From Baylisascaris procyonis (taxonomy: Eukaryota > Nematoda > Chromadorea > Rhabditida > Ascarididae), in assembly GCA_037389465.1 (NCBI GenBank), contig JAZARR010000172.1, positions 2,294,001-2,358,000 on the forward strand: DNA of 64,000 bases, written 5' to 3'. Numbering within the stretch: position 1 is the stretch's first letter; each line of letters opens with the position of its first letter. The position numbers were made by a program, and so were the translations under genes. The notes beneath the pieces are model-generated. The model had not been told where the DNA came from. It did not search any database and worked only from the letters and a program-made list of their open reading frames with translations. Of the stretch, positions 13,051-24,001 are shown piece by piece.

Positions 13051-13176
13051 ATCGTAGACCTATGGCTTGCAATAATAAGTCCTAACTTATAGGTCCCACA
13101 TGAAGCTTTTAAGAGTTTCCACCTGAGGAGATTGCATGATGCGCTTTCCTAAAATTGTCCGAATGCGCTTTGCAGA

Positions 13177-16100
13177 ATGTCCTTCCCTGGTGTTGACGAA
13201 CTAGCCAACGAAGGTTGGCCAATAACCGTGGAACGTCTAAAGGAAGTTTTTGCCGATAAACAATTCAACGATTCTTCAAAACTTCTTCAAACTTTACTTG
13301 ACGTTGGTTCCTTTCTTTTTTTATACTTCATCATTTATACTTTAGAAGTTGCTTTCTATAATAAGCCATAATTTTTGCTCTCTTCTAAGTAGCTAAAAAT
13401 TTTGCAGCCTACGCTTTATTTCGGTGATCTGTGATCGTTTTGGTGATTGCTGGTCATTTCGGTGACCGGTGGTCAGTGACCGTTTCCGTGGTCCATCCCG
13501 GTGGTCTAAGGAAAAAAAAAAAAAGTAACAGGAGTTTAATAGATAGGCAACAGCTGTATAGTTGATAGTATTTTTTATTAGCTATGAATATAATTCTTGT
13601 TGTTAGTACCATATATATGAAATATTCATATAGCGCGATAGCGCTACTATAGACCACGAAATGCTGCTGCGCCTTTGTGATTTTCATTAACACAAATAAA
13701 TTAAATATGAATTTAAATATGCACTTCGATTTTTAAATAATAATGAATTTTTATTTTTTTCAGACAGATATTCGTGAGTATAGCGTTCCATTATTGGTCG
13801 ATCGATTAAATAATCGTCTTTGTGAATTAAAGGTAATAAATCTGTGGATTTCTTACTTGCATAGCTAGTTTTTTTTCTTTCGTTAAGCAGTAAAATACCA
13901 AAAGTATTTAAATGCCATGGGTGGTATTTTTACAATATGTTTTAGACGTTTCCAGTAAGCCTGAGAGGACGGGGGGGGGGGGGGGGGAAGAGGTAGGGAA
14001 GGTTGGACAAAAGTTGATAATTTTTCTCGACGATTCATGGCTTCAATTGTTGGCGTGCAATTTATTCCGAATATCTCTTTGTTTTCATCTGATTACTTTG
14101 TTCTTACTTGGATTATTCTCTCCTTACTTGGATTACCTTCTCATTTCTTGATCTTATGATAGTTTTCTTTCTTCATTCAATCATATTTGATTTAATTTAA
14201 TTTAATTTAATTTAATTTAATTTATAAGCTCAACAGCGTTAAAAGTTAATAATTTAATTTCTAGGGTCCAGTGGTTGTACAAATCTCAAAGTTAAGGAAT
14301 GTGCAGTGTTCAAGACTAACAGATCCTTCACGTTCGAATGATGGCCTCAATAAAATTCAACTCACCGATGGTCACTTGAATATTAATGCACTTCAGTTCG
14401 ATCCTATTCCTATGTTAACGTTAGTGACGTTGTGTTTATTTCAAATGTTTTTTTTTGCCGTTGCTAAATTTCTCAAAAATTTCTTATTTAATTCTTTATT
14501 TCTATTTTTATTGTTATTTTTGGATTATCTATTAATTTTGTTTTTCCCTTCAACATTCTGACTAGAATCTATCACAGTGTAAATCATCATTTTATATCTG
14601 ATAATAATTGCATCGGTGACCTCAACATCTGTAATTTTATCGATAAAAAATTGGTTAATGCTTCTATATGTTTTGGTGTCTTTTAAAAAAAATTATTAAT
14701 TAGAGAAGTGATTGCATATAATAAAACGTTGTCATTACAACCTAAAATTTATCTGTGTGTTCTAATATTTATTGAAATCATCCAAGAAACATCGGAAAAA
14801 TGCTTACTCGAAGGTAGATTTTTTTGTCTAGTTTGATCGCTTAGCTCTATTAACTTGTGTCATATATAATATGCTACCATTTACCGTTCATATCAATGGG
14901 GGTGGTCAACCAAGCTTCAAGTCATTTATCGACCCGTTGTTATTATCAATTGTGAACAATTTATCACACTTTTATACATTATTTGCCAAAATATAGAGAG
15001 AAATTTCTTACAACAAATGATATAAAAATTGATAAGATGAAAATTTTAGCACGAATACGCCAGCTGGCACGAAGATTTGTCTATTAGGTGTATTACCATT
15101 GGAAAGTGGGCTAGTGTTAATTAACGCTGCCAATTGTCGTGTTCTTGGAGGTACAGTGGAACGACTTGTCGAAAAATGGAAATTAGAAAAGGTAAGTAAT
15201 TGTTATATGTGTATTTTTACAAATGAAAATATCCATAAATTTAGTGATTAATTTATGTAAGGTTCAATAATAGTTAAAAATATTAGAATCTTCCTTGTTT
15301 ATTTGATGTTTTTTTTAATGAATGTTTTCATTTTTTTAGCTAAGTTATCATACGAAAAAATGGTTATATCATCATTTCCCTTTACTGTATATTACTTTTT
15401 ATGATTGTACGAATGATTTAATTGTGGATTATAGTAAGCCTTTAATTATGAAAACTTTTAACAATTGATATTGTGCCTCCATTTATTATTTCAGCTCCCA
15501 GATATTTATATTATTAAAAAAACTGATGTGAATTAGAGCTGCTTTTGGTTTTCTTAGGCATTATTTGTGGCTCGTGAAGGATTCTATGGATGCTATTTCT
15601 TTGTATTTTCGAGCTCAACTTCGCAATTTGAAGAATTGTTTCCTGAACATTTTAATGATCCAGGAAAAAGTAATTCTTTTTTATTCAGCACCGTCCAGTC
15701 TTATCAACACCCTTCTGTATTCGATTACTGAAATATCGGCATTCATTAGTAATATTTTTTAATCTAAAAATTTTTGCATTTAAATTCACAAAAGTTTATT
15801 TAGAATAAATTCCTTTCTTTGCGCTCAAATTAGTAGTTTAAATTATGTAAATTTTTGGTCTTTAAAATTAAATAAGAGATTTAGTAGATATATAAAACAT
15901 TATCTTTTTTTTTACTGTTTTATTTTCAGAATTGGTTGTACAAATCGATGCGCAACGTTGATAGTTCAGCTCCTAAATGGGTACCTTTTTCAAAAAGGGT
16001 TCGTCTTTTTCTATTCTATGCATTTCTTTTTTTTTTAATGCAGATTGATGCTTGACGATTGGTGCAGCAGTTATACCTTGATACCTTGCAAATGCTTTGA

Positions 16101-19100
16101 AATACGAGAGATTCACCTGATCAGATTAAATAAAAATAATTAAATGCATTTTTCTCAGAATTCTTACCCGAAAGGGAATATCATAAATGAGCTGATTAAA
16201 GATTTTCTCACAGTTGATATGTAAGAGATAACGTTCTTCTGAGTGATATTAAAACGAATAAGCGATGGTGATCATACTTAGTCCTTAACACACAAAGATG
16301 CATAGCACCCTTCCCATTCGCATTTAGGTGCCATATATTGCGAGCAGCAATTAGGTCTTCATTATCTGGTTAGCGTACATCAAAAAGTCGCTTGTTGCTG
16401 CTGCTTGTTTTCTGTAAATTGTGGGGAAGGGGGAGAAGGGGAAAGGGGCATGACTCCTGCTGTCTGTAAATTGGGGGAGGGAAAAGATAACCTTTTATGC
16501 CTATATATACCTATATTATGCCTATTTATGCTTGCATGGGCGTCTATGTATAACTGCCATAAAATGATTGATGTTTTCATTGTTGTTGATATTTTTTATG
16601 TGATTTATGAATTTTATTATCAATTTTAGAAGTCAAACGTCGATATTCAAGGATGTGCAAATAATTCTGAGATGAAGAACTTTCGTGCAAACGATATCAT
16701 CAATAATGTAAAATCGAAAAAGGAAGATACTGAAAGCGAACATTTTGGTGCAGCACGTAAAGCGCAAATTGAACAAGCAATCTCAGAAAATTCGAGCACG
16801 AAAAAATTCGCGTCTAGCCAAGTTGGTTTTTTCTTTTGCAACTTGAGCATATTTTGAGTAGTAGTTGAGTAGGCGAATAGTTTTGGCAATCGTTATCAAC
16901 TACAGAAGGCGAATATATGTTCAGAATGAAGTAAATTGTAGTGTTCTACTTACCTTTTAGGGAATCTAAATCTAAGAATAAGGCTTATAATTGAAACACT
17001 TTGTGAAGAGTGCAATGTCTACTAAGTATATGAGGGAGTTTGTGCTGTTAATGTGTTAATATCGTTCCAGTGAGCCTGCCTGTTGGGTAATATCACTGCC
17101 TAAAGGGTAAATTTTGAAAAATATGGGTAAATTTTTTGCATTGGCTATTTCCACCACATTATTTTAGTTTAAGAAAGTTTCATATCAAAGCTAAAATGAC
17201 AACATTTTCAGTCATATTGCAAAAAGAAGAAAGAAAACGACAAATACTAGGCTTAGTTTGATTGTAGTATAGAAAAAGTCAGTTTCTTCGATTGTTCGAT
17301 TGTATTGTTTGTTTTAATACGAAAAATTTAATAAATATTTTCTTTATATAATATATAAAATAGAAATTTTAACGATTTTTCCGCTTTTTTTTGTGATTTT
17401 TCGCCGTTTTATTTTATGATTTTCGCCATTATTTTCTTGCAATTGCACTCTTGATTTTAGTTAAAGATAAAAGCACCACCGAATGAATCATCACCAAACG
17501 TTGTGAAGAATAATAAAAAAGAAATAGCTTCGAGTATGCGTCAAAGTGGCGAGCAGAGAAAGGTTTTCTTTTCTCTCTTTACGTAGATTCTCTTTTATCT
17601 CTTACTATATATTTTTCGCACATTTATTTATTTTCGTTGGTTGTTAGTGTACTATATGAAAATTCGGATTCGATGGCTTTCCTGCAGTATCTTTTTTTTG
17701 CATAAAGTCGGATGTATACTCAGCGTCAAGCTTTTAAATACAATAGATGATATAAAATCGTAGCTTGGATAGTACCGACCAATTCATTGTCACTCGTAAT
17801 AGAATCCCGGGATCGAAATATTCCCGTCACGAAATCTATAGGAGCTATAAAGCTCAATTTTTTTGCGTTCATTTCTTCCGTTGTTGAAAAATGCTAATAA
17901 ATTTATTTTGATTGAAGTTTCCTCATATTAATTTCTTTATTGTTTCAAATGAGTTTAGTAAATTAAAGGGTCGACGATTCAATCGTGATGAGAATGAGAG
18001 GGAAGCAATGATGCATCAAGCACCATCTCATCCACCAACGTTATTCGATTTTGTTCAATCGAAAGTTGCAAATTGTGATAGTATATCACATCCTGAAACA
18101 TTTATCAACAACTCATCAACTGGAGTTCGTTTTTTATTTACAATTATTAAATAGTTGTTTTTTTAATGGGTAGATTCGCATTAAATTATCTATTTAATTT
18201 TATTTATTTCATTTAAGTCGTCGGATTTATTGAAGACTTTTCGATGGGATAATCCATAAACGTCAAGAAAATTAGATGGATTATCTATAGTTAAATCTTG
18301 TTCTGAATTTTCATTACCCGTGCTGTGGGCACGTTTAAGTAAGATTTGTTATCACTGCTGCTAGTGGGTGTTTTTTTAGCACTTATTATTTATCTATTAT
18401 TGCATTACAGTGTTTTTTTTGAATAGTTGAAATTTGTACTTCATCAATCATAACGTAAACAGTTAATTCAATTTCAATGCTGTAATTTAACTCATTCCTT
18501 AAGTTCCTATAAGTTGATGAAATCGCTGAAGTGATTTGCAGTATTGTCAGCGCAATCGTTCATAGGAAATAATAGTGGTAAATGAAATGTAATTATTATT
18601 TTTTCTGTGTTGGATACAAATCGTTGAGTGATAGTTGGTAGCGCTCATCGGTTCATTCGGTTCATTTATACAAATAGCTACTTTTTTTAAAGAATGACGT
18701 AGAAGTGGATGTAGATGAACGCATACGTTATGCATAGATATTCTATCATGAGATACGCTCACGTCAATCGTTTTGTTACTCATTCCTGCCTGGTGTTTAA
18801 TTATGAAATCAAATTTTTGAAGGTAAATCACAAAAGATTTGATTTTTTGTTTTTGTTTTTGTTTTTGTTTTGTTGATATGGTTCGATTTACAGAGCACAT
18901 TTCCTTCTCAAGATGGTTCTTTCACATCTGGCAATAACCGACGTTTTGAGAGGAATTTCGGTCAGAAGGGGATTGGCAACAACGTCGATGGCAGAGGTGT
19001 TCTACTTTCTGAAAACATTGCTATCACGTATTTATGTTTCATATAAATATTGGCTATTTAATACGATTCATACTGATATCTGTAGAATTTATGTTACACA

Positions 19101-21205
19101 AAAGTTTTCAGGTTTTACAGGAAACTTTTAAGGATTTACGTTCTAGAAAACTTTACGGCCGCCAGATTCCTAGTTTTCCGGTTTGTTATTTGAATCGGAA
19201 GTTGCCGTGTGGTTTTTTGGCACAATTATGACCTTTACTGAGTAGTAAGTCATTATTCGACCTATGGGAACCCATGGCTAGATTCCGCTTCCGTTATTTA
19301 TTGTATTTTAGCGTTTGCAGTTATTGATGTAATGGTGATTTATTGTTCGGGAAAAGGGAGGGGGAAGGGGTAATCTAAATGGGTAACGGTATTTGAATTA
19401 GGATTAAGGAAGTATCAAAATAAAGGCGAACGATTGAAGGTGATATACGAGGTGGACAGCAGATTGGACGTGGACGTGCAAAACGTGCAATAGACGTGCC
19501 AAATTCTAGTCGTGATCGTTGGCGTGGCAGCCGTGCCACTGTCAATAAAGATCGACAAGACGAACGTTTCATCGTTAACAATAGAGCGTTTCCACCATTG
19601 AACACGCAGACACATGGCCTGGGGGCCATTACCAATGGTTCCAAATTTTTATTAATCTTTTTATTATTTGCTTTATTATAATCATTTTTTTTTCTGTAAA
19701 TGAATGTGATATTTTAGTGATAATGATATAACTGATTACCTATAATGAGATAGTGTTCACAGTAGAGATAATAGTTATAATTTTAGAGTGATTACCTTTT
19801 GAATTGTTATTATAATGCTAGTGCCGGTAAATATTATATATTGATTTGTTGTTAGTACCAATCTATTTTGTTTTATAAACCATTTCGATCACTCCTCTAG
19901 GTTTTCTATCCTAATTGTAAAAAATTCACTGTTAGCAGTATTCTTATGAAAATGTTTTCTAAAATATAATTTATTAAGTTAGTATTTCTCAAATATTTAA
20001 TCAACTTTGATATAATATTTGATCCACAAATATATTCAAGTTTCTGCTCATAGATTAGAAAAATTTTGGTGTATTTCCGTTCGATTTTTTTGCCCGTCGA
20101 ATCACTTGTAACCATTCAAAGATATGATAAAATTCAATTCGCAGAATAGCTAATCGCTGCTGAAAAAAAACGAATTCCCTTTCCTTTCCGATGTCGGCTT
20201 TTATGTTTTATATCTTCTGTTTAGGCTTATCAGCAATGAATATGTCTGCGTCAACGAGCTCGGCTGGTGGTAGGCCGATGAATCGATGTGATAATGAAAT
20301 AAGTGGAACATACCGTAGTAGTCGTCGTCAAAAATACGGTAGTGATTACGGTATGGATGCGGGAATACAGGGAGCCCACACACCAATAGAAGGTAGCAGT
20401 GGAAATTATGAGCAGGATGGGACAAGATGTTCACTTACTGATGGTACTATGCAATTCTTTCATCGTTATGGAAATGTGAGATCGAACACTGCGACTCGGC
20501 GACCATGGAAAGTTGGCGACAAGTGTTTAGCACCATGGAATGATGGACAGGTGAATTTGGATCTATCACGTTTATCCGGGACGTGAATGGACAGCTAGCA
20601 CGTCCCGGAGGGAAGGGGATTGGAATTTTTTAAACTTTTTCCTTCCCCTCCTCTCCCTCCCCCTCCCCCCACGCCCCAAGTCTGTGCATTACATATTAAA
20701 ATAGGCTTATAATTCGATGATTTCATTTATTTATCTCATCAATGAGGTTTTTTAATGATACTTAGCAGTTTTAAAAAAAGGAGATGATGGAGTGGTTCTC
20801 TATTCATGTAAATTCATCAGCTTATTAGTTGTGATTGTGACGCTGTGACTCGATCGCGAAGATTTCATTCTTAAATTGAATTTATATTTTAATATTTATT
20901 AAACTTCACCTAAGCAGAAGTGGAAGCAATATGAAGAGGAGGTATTTATTCGTGATGGACGTTTTGGGATTAGAGTAAATAAATAAATAAATAAATAAAC
21001 AAATACTCTTTTGTCTTTTTCTTAATTTACTTATCAAATTCGAAATATATAAAGGTTTATAAAATGTTTTTTTTAGTTGTATATATCGACATTGTTATCA
21101 CTTGGACCGGCAGATATGTGTAGCGTTCTATACGATGAATATGGCAATGAAAGTAGTGTTCCAATTGGTGCCCTAGTTGTACCACCACCACGTAACTTTA
21201 AATAA
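13177..21205 (+). CDS. TDRD3: Tudor domain-containing protein 3 (TDRD3)
   Basis: Twelve exons: 13177-13302, 13764-13832, 14265-14419, 15050-15191, 15930-15998, 16630-16821, 17461-17562, 17918-18124, 18894-18996, 19440-19637, 20225-20550 and 21077-21205. All phases close, giving 605 residues (human about 650). TDRD3 is a scaffold that pairs with topoisomerase III beta and binds methylarginine marks. Residues about 40-164 form the RMI1-like OB-fold region: TDIREYSVPLL, GPVVVQISKLRNV, IQLTDGHLNI, TNTPAGTK and VLGGTVERLVEKW, all close to human TDRD3. Next are APKWVPFSK (residues 178-186), a conserved APSHPPTLFDFVQSK motif near 320-334, RG-rich segments and a C-terminal Tudor domain (WKVGDKCLAPWNDG plus VLYDEYGNESSVPI). 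No UBA domain was found. The starts of exons 8 and 10 are the least certain, because their acceptors are weak. The ATG follows TTTGCAGA, suggesting a trans-spliced leader. Confidence 0.93.
13418..13507 (+). repeat. Degenerate 20-25 bp minisatellite
   Basis: Four imperfect tandem units built on TTTCGGTGATC/TGGTCA words in TDRD3 intron 1. It is GC-richer than its surroundings. GGTCAGTGATTG words also occur near 22220-22290, but no longer match was traced. Confidence 0.55.
13971..13987 (+). repeat. Poly-G run (17 G)
   Basis: An uninterrupted run of 17 guanines in TDRD3 intron 2, followed by a purine-rich stretch. It could form a G-quadruplex and is prone to length error in sequencing. Confidence 0.95.
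14189..14224 (+). repeat. (TTTAA)n pentanucleotide repeat
   Basis: About seven tandem TTTAA units in TDRD3 intron 2, ending about 40 bases before the exon 3 acceptor. Confidence 0.95.
15558..15669 (+). other. Exon-like ORF in TDRD3 intron 4 (possible cryptic/poison exon)
   Basis: Flanked by a TTTTCTTAG acceptor and an A/GTAATT donor, it encodes 37 codons (begins ALFVAREGFYGCYFF, ends EHFNDPGK). Its entry phase fits TDRD3 exon 4, but its exit phase shifts exon 5 into a frame reading KLVVQIDAQR then a stop. A second candidate with the same phases lies at 15340-15433 (TTTTTTTAG acceptor, GTAAGC donor; begins LSYHTKKWLYHHF). The exon 4 to exon 5 junction that skips both matches TDRD3 proteins, so these are not in the main model. 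They may be alternative exons, relics of a nested gene, or chance. Confidence 0.3.
18547..18870 (-). mobile_element. Ty3/gypsy-type retrotransposon remnant (RNase H end)
   Basis: The minus-strand frame reads IYLQKFDFIIKHQAGMSN then KTIDVSVS. This matches the end of Ty3/gypsy RNase H, where the pattern is W-x-x-x-LQ-x-F-D-F-x-I-x-H-x-x-G-x-x-N followed by V-A-D-A-L-S-R. The ADALSR end is eroded to IDVSVS, and the following frame has no recognisable integrase zinc finger. Only a scrap of the element remains, inside TDRD3 intron 8 and antisense to the host gene. No LTRs were seen. Confidence 0.65.
20575..20609. other. Perfect 11-bp GC-rich inverted repeat in a TDRD3 intron
   Basis: TCCGGGACGTG (20575-20585) is exactly complementary to CACGTCCCGGA (20599-20609), with a 13-base loop. 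It begins 24 bases after the donor of the intron that splits the Tudor domain. A stem this GC-rich is unusual in this AT-rich sequence. It would form a strong RNA hairpin next to the 5' splice site. Role unknown. Confidence 0.75.
20915..21003 (+). mobile_element. RTE-type LINE 3' fragment, copy C
   Basis: Plus-sense sequence around AAGTGGAAGCAATATGAAGA encodes a KWKQYEEEV-like ending and runs into a (TAAA)n tail at about 20978-21003. The last 60 bases before the tail match copies A and B of the same family. It is short and 5'-truncated, and lies in the last TDRD3 intron about 75 bases before the final exon acceptor. Confidence 0.7.
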
Positions 21206-22782
21206 CCTATCGATTGTTGTTCTCTAAATAATTTTTTTTTTTTTGGATTTTCCTCGAATCGATTTTATGCTGTATGATATTCTGATAGCATTTCGATATA
21301 TTTAATAATGCGTATGAATTTTTTTTTTTTTTTTTTTCATAAGAAACTCTCTTGAAGTATTGAAAATGTTTTTATTTGTTAAAATAAACAAAAGAAAAAA
21401 TTTATTGGCTTGATTTTTTTTTAAAGATATTTTATATTTTTGATTGTAACATTCTCTTATTTCATAAATGTTCGAAAAAAGGATTTTATTTGTATTTATT
21501 CATCGTTGTATCTTTTTATAATAGTAAATCTATACTGTAGTCACATCAGAATATCGTATTGAAATAGGTGAAATAATTCTAGAAGATTTTAGAAGATTTT
21601 TTGATAGAATTGTTGTAGGTTATAGAAAAATTCAAAGGATATGTAGATTAATTTTTGATAAAATGATAAGTGATAAAGGTGGTAAGGTAAGTGATAAAAG
21701 GAGGCGCAACATTAACAGGTAGTGATGAATGAAGATTTAAGAGTAGTTTATAATATAACATACCCGCAAGCGTTTTAAAAATATTTTTTTATTGTTAATT
21801 CAAAAAGTGGAAATATTTCAATGCAGTTTAATCTGCATTCTTTTATGATGATTATTGACGTTCAAAAAATTTTAAATAGAATAAAATAAATCGCTATAGA
21901 AGCATCGATATACCTGTCATTATTTGCTCACCATTCTGAGGTGCTACTAATTTTTTTTTAGTTCATCATACCGAAAGATTTTTGTGTAATTGTATTGATT
22001 GTTTTATGGTTCGAAAAGTTACAATTACTGTGAATAAAGTAATTACGCCTGGATTGTTTTTTTTTTATTTTATATCGTTTTATACGATTCATTTCATACA
22101 TTTTTGGATTTTTTTGTTCACTTGCAGTCAATATTTTTTTTTTCAATTTTGTGACGAGAAAAGATGGAAGAGATGATAAGCATTCGAGAAAGAAGGCTTA
22201 GAGTATTGATCCCGGGTATTGGTCAGTGATTGCTTTGTCAACTTGGTTGGTGGTCAGAAAATGAAAGTACAGGTCAGTGATTGACACTGAATCCGTAAAT
22301 GACATGTTGGGATTGCATTGATATCGATAAGTGATCAAAGTACTTGGTTATGAGGTATTTATTTGGAAACTTTATTTCATCATCTGGCATTTAAGGTAAT
22401 GGGATTGGATTTTTAATCGCGCAATTCGGTTGTCCTAGGTAGGAATACAAAGGCACTTGTGTTGTTCAGCATAGGTGCTTAAGTAGGTGATATCCATAAG
22501 ATGGTTGCGATCGTTGCGTGCTCGTATTTACCTCTAAGGCGGCGTATTTAACCAGTGCAATGTTTTACCTATTTCTACACTATACCGACATGAAAACTCG
22601 GTCGTTGTTGGAATTGTCCGGAAAGTCGGTCATTATTGGAGGTGGCCATAAACAGGAGTCAATGATCGTGCAGCACTTATCTTTGTTATGTAGTTTTCCG
22701 GACGTGCGCATTCATTTATTTTCATTAAAATGTTTATGTGCTCGAATTTATATAGGATCAAGAAGGTTTGATTTGCTTGTCG
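21206..22782. other. Intergenic region between TDRD3 and ISCA1
   Basis: TDRD3 3' UTR (AATAAA-like site near 21384) and AT-rich sequence to about 22180, then a GC-richer stretch at 22190-22760 with GGTCAGTGATTG words. A plus-strand open frame at 22518-22823 overlaps the ISCA1 start in another frame. It matches nothing I recognise and is probably leader or promoter sequence. Confidence 0.5.
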
Positions 22783-24001
22783 ATGGCGTCACGTTTGGGT
22801 GGAGCAGCAGCACGTGTTGTTAAAGGTGTGGCACGTAGAACACCAACAAGAGCGGCATTAACCCTTACGCCGGAAGCCGTCGAACGAATTAAATTGCTGA
22901 TGCAAAATGAACCGGAAATGAAGGCTTTAAAGGTTGCTTTTTATTTCTTTACGACAGTATAGGCGGCATTTTTCTGAAACCCTCTCTAATACATGTTAAC
23001 GCATATAACTTATATATGCATACGTCTATTGAATCTTATGGAAAAGTAGAAATAATGAACGTTATCCTGATGTTAAGCTCGAACTTTTTTATGAACAGTA
23101 TTCGAATATTTTGTTACTCGAATAAATGTCTGTTTCTTATAATTAAGTGAAATCTGTTGCAGATCGGCGTTAGGCAACGTGGCTGCAATGGTTTGACTTA
23201 TACATTGAATTATGCGAAAGAGAAAGCGAAATTCGACGAGGAAGTAGTTCAGGTTTGGAAAATTTCTTTTCGTTTCTTATTCGTTCTATTCATTTTTACG
23301 GTTGGAGAAGGGATGGGGGTGAACATGCTAGGAAATGAAGGTTGAAGGAAAGAGAGCTGGAGTGTACTAGGTAAGGGTAAAGGAGCTGGTGGGGGAGGGG
23401 GTTGGATATAGTGAGGGTTAGGAGCCAAAGCAGCGTTAATGCTTGACAATGGAGTCCTTGTCCCTCCTTGATAAACGAATAGTCAGGGCGGACGGAATCG
23501 GGTCGTGTAAAAATAAAAGAGCTGTTTTCTTCTCTAACGTTTCATATTTTGAGGTGTATGTAGTTTTATCTGAAGACTCATGTTATTTCTGTTTTATTTA
23601 CTCACAGAAAAAAAAGGCGAATTTGCTTTTTTCTTCTGAATTTTTAGTGGATTTTCATGCTCGGATTTTTCTCTTTAAATGGGTTCAACGTCTCACTTGA
23701 GTCTTAAGAGGGGGGAAAACTCAACGAGGACTAACCGAGTGGACAAAAATGGCGGAATCATCAATAAGATGGGTTTATCTTTTTTCAGGGTGGGATAAAA
23801 AAATTTCCAGGATTTCAGGATGGCGTAAAAAATTCGATTTTTTTTCAGGATGGTGTAAAAATCTGGATCGACACAAAAGCACAACTAACACTTCTTGGCA
23901 CTGAGATGGATTTTATAAAATCACCACTTAGTTCTGAATTTGTTTTTCGCAATCCGAATATAAAAGGCACATGTGGTTGTGGCGAGAGTTTCAGTATATA
24001 G
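22783..24001 (+). CDS. ISCA1: Iron-sulfur cluster assembly 1, mitochondrial (ISCA1)
   Basis: Three exons (22783-22932, 23163-23252 and 23849-24001), all phase 0, give 130 residues; human ISCA1 has 129. Residues 1-25 are Arg/Ala-rich without acids, as in a mitochondrial targeting peptide. TRAALTLTPEAVERIK, IGVRQRGCNGLTYTLNYA, AQLTLLGTEMDF and the tail NPNIKGTCGCGESFSI are nearly identical to the animal family. The three cluster-ligand cysteines are present (Cys58, Cys122, Cys124). A-type ISCA proteins act in the mitochondrial matrix with ISCA2 and IBA57 to build [4Fe-4S] clusters for lipoate synthase, aconitase and respiratory complexes. The ATG chosen gives the targeting peptide and follows a TATATAG acceptor-like site at about 22754. 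A poly(A) signal AATAAA lies near 24329. The acceptor of exon 3 is triplicated (see separate entry). Confidence 0.96.
23778..23860 (+). repeat. Triplicated 30-bp splice-acceptor unit before ISCA1 exon 3
   Basis: Three tandem copies of a unit TTTCAGGRTGG(N)RTAAAAA have their CAG ending at 23788, 23818 and 23848, so the period is exactly 30 bases. The last is the acceptor used in the gene model. The copies include both the 3' splice site and the first exon codons. Because 30 is divisible by three and neither spacer contains a stop in frame, use of either upstream CAG would add 10 or 20 residues in frame between the two conserved parts of ISCA1. Confidence 0.85.

Noticed and set aside
22518..22823. 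101-codon plus-strand frame overlapping the ISCA1 start
   Set aside because: It runs into ISCA1 exon 1 in the wrong frame and lacks homology; ISCA1 itself is unambiguous.
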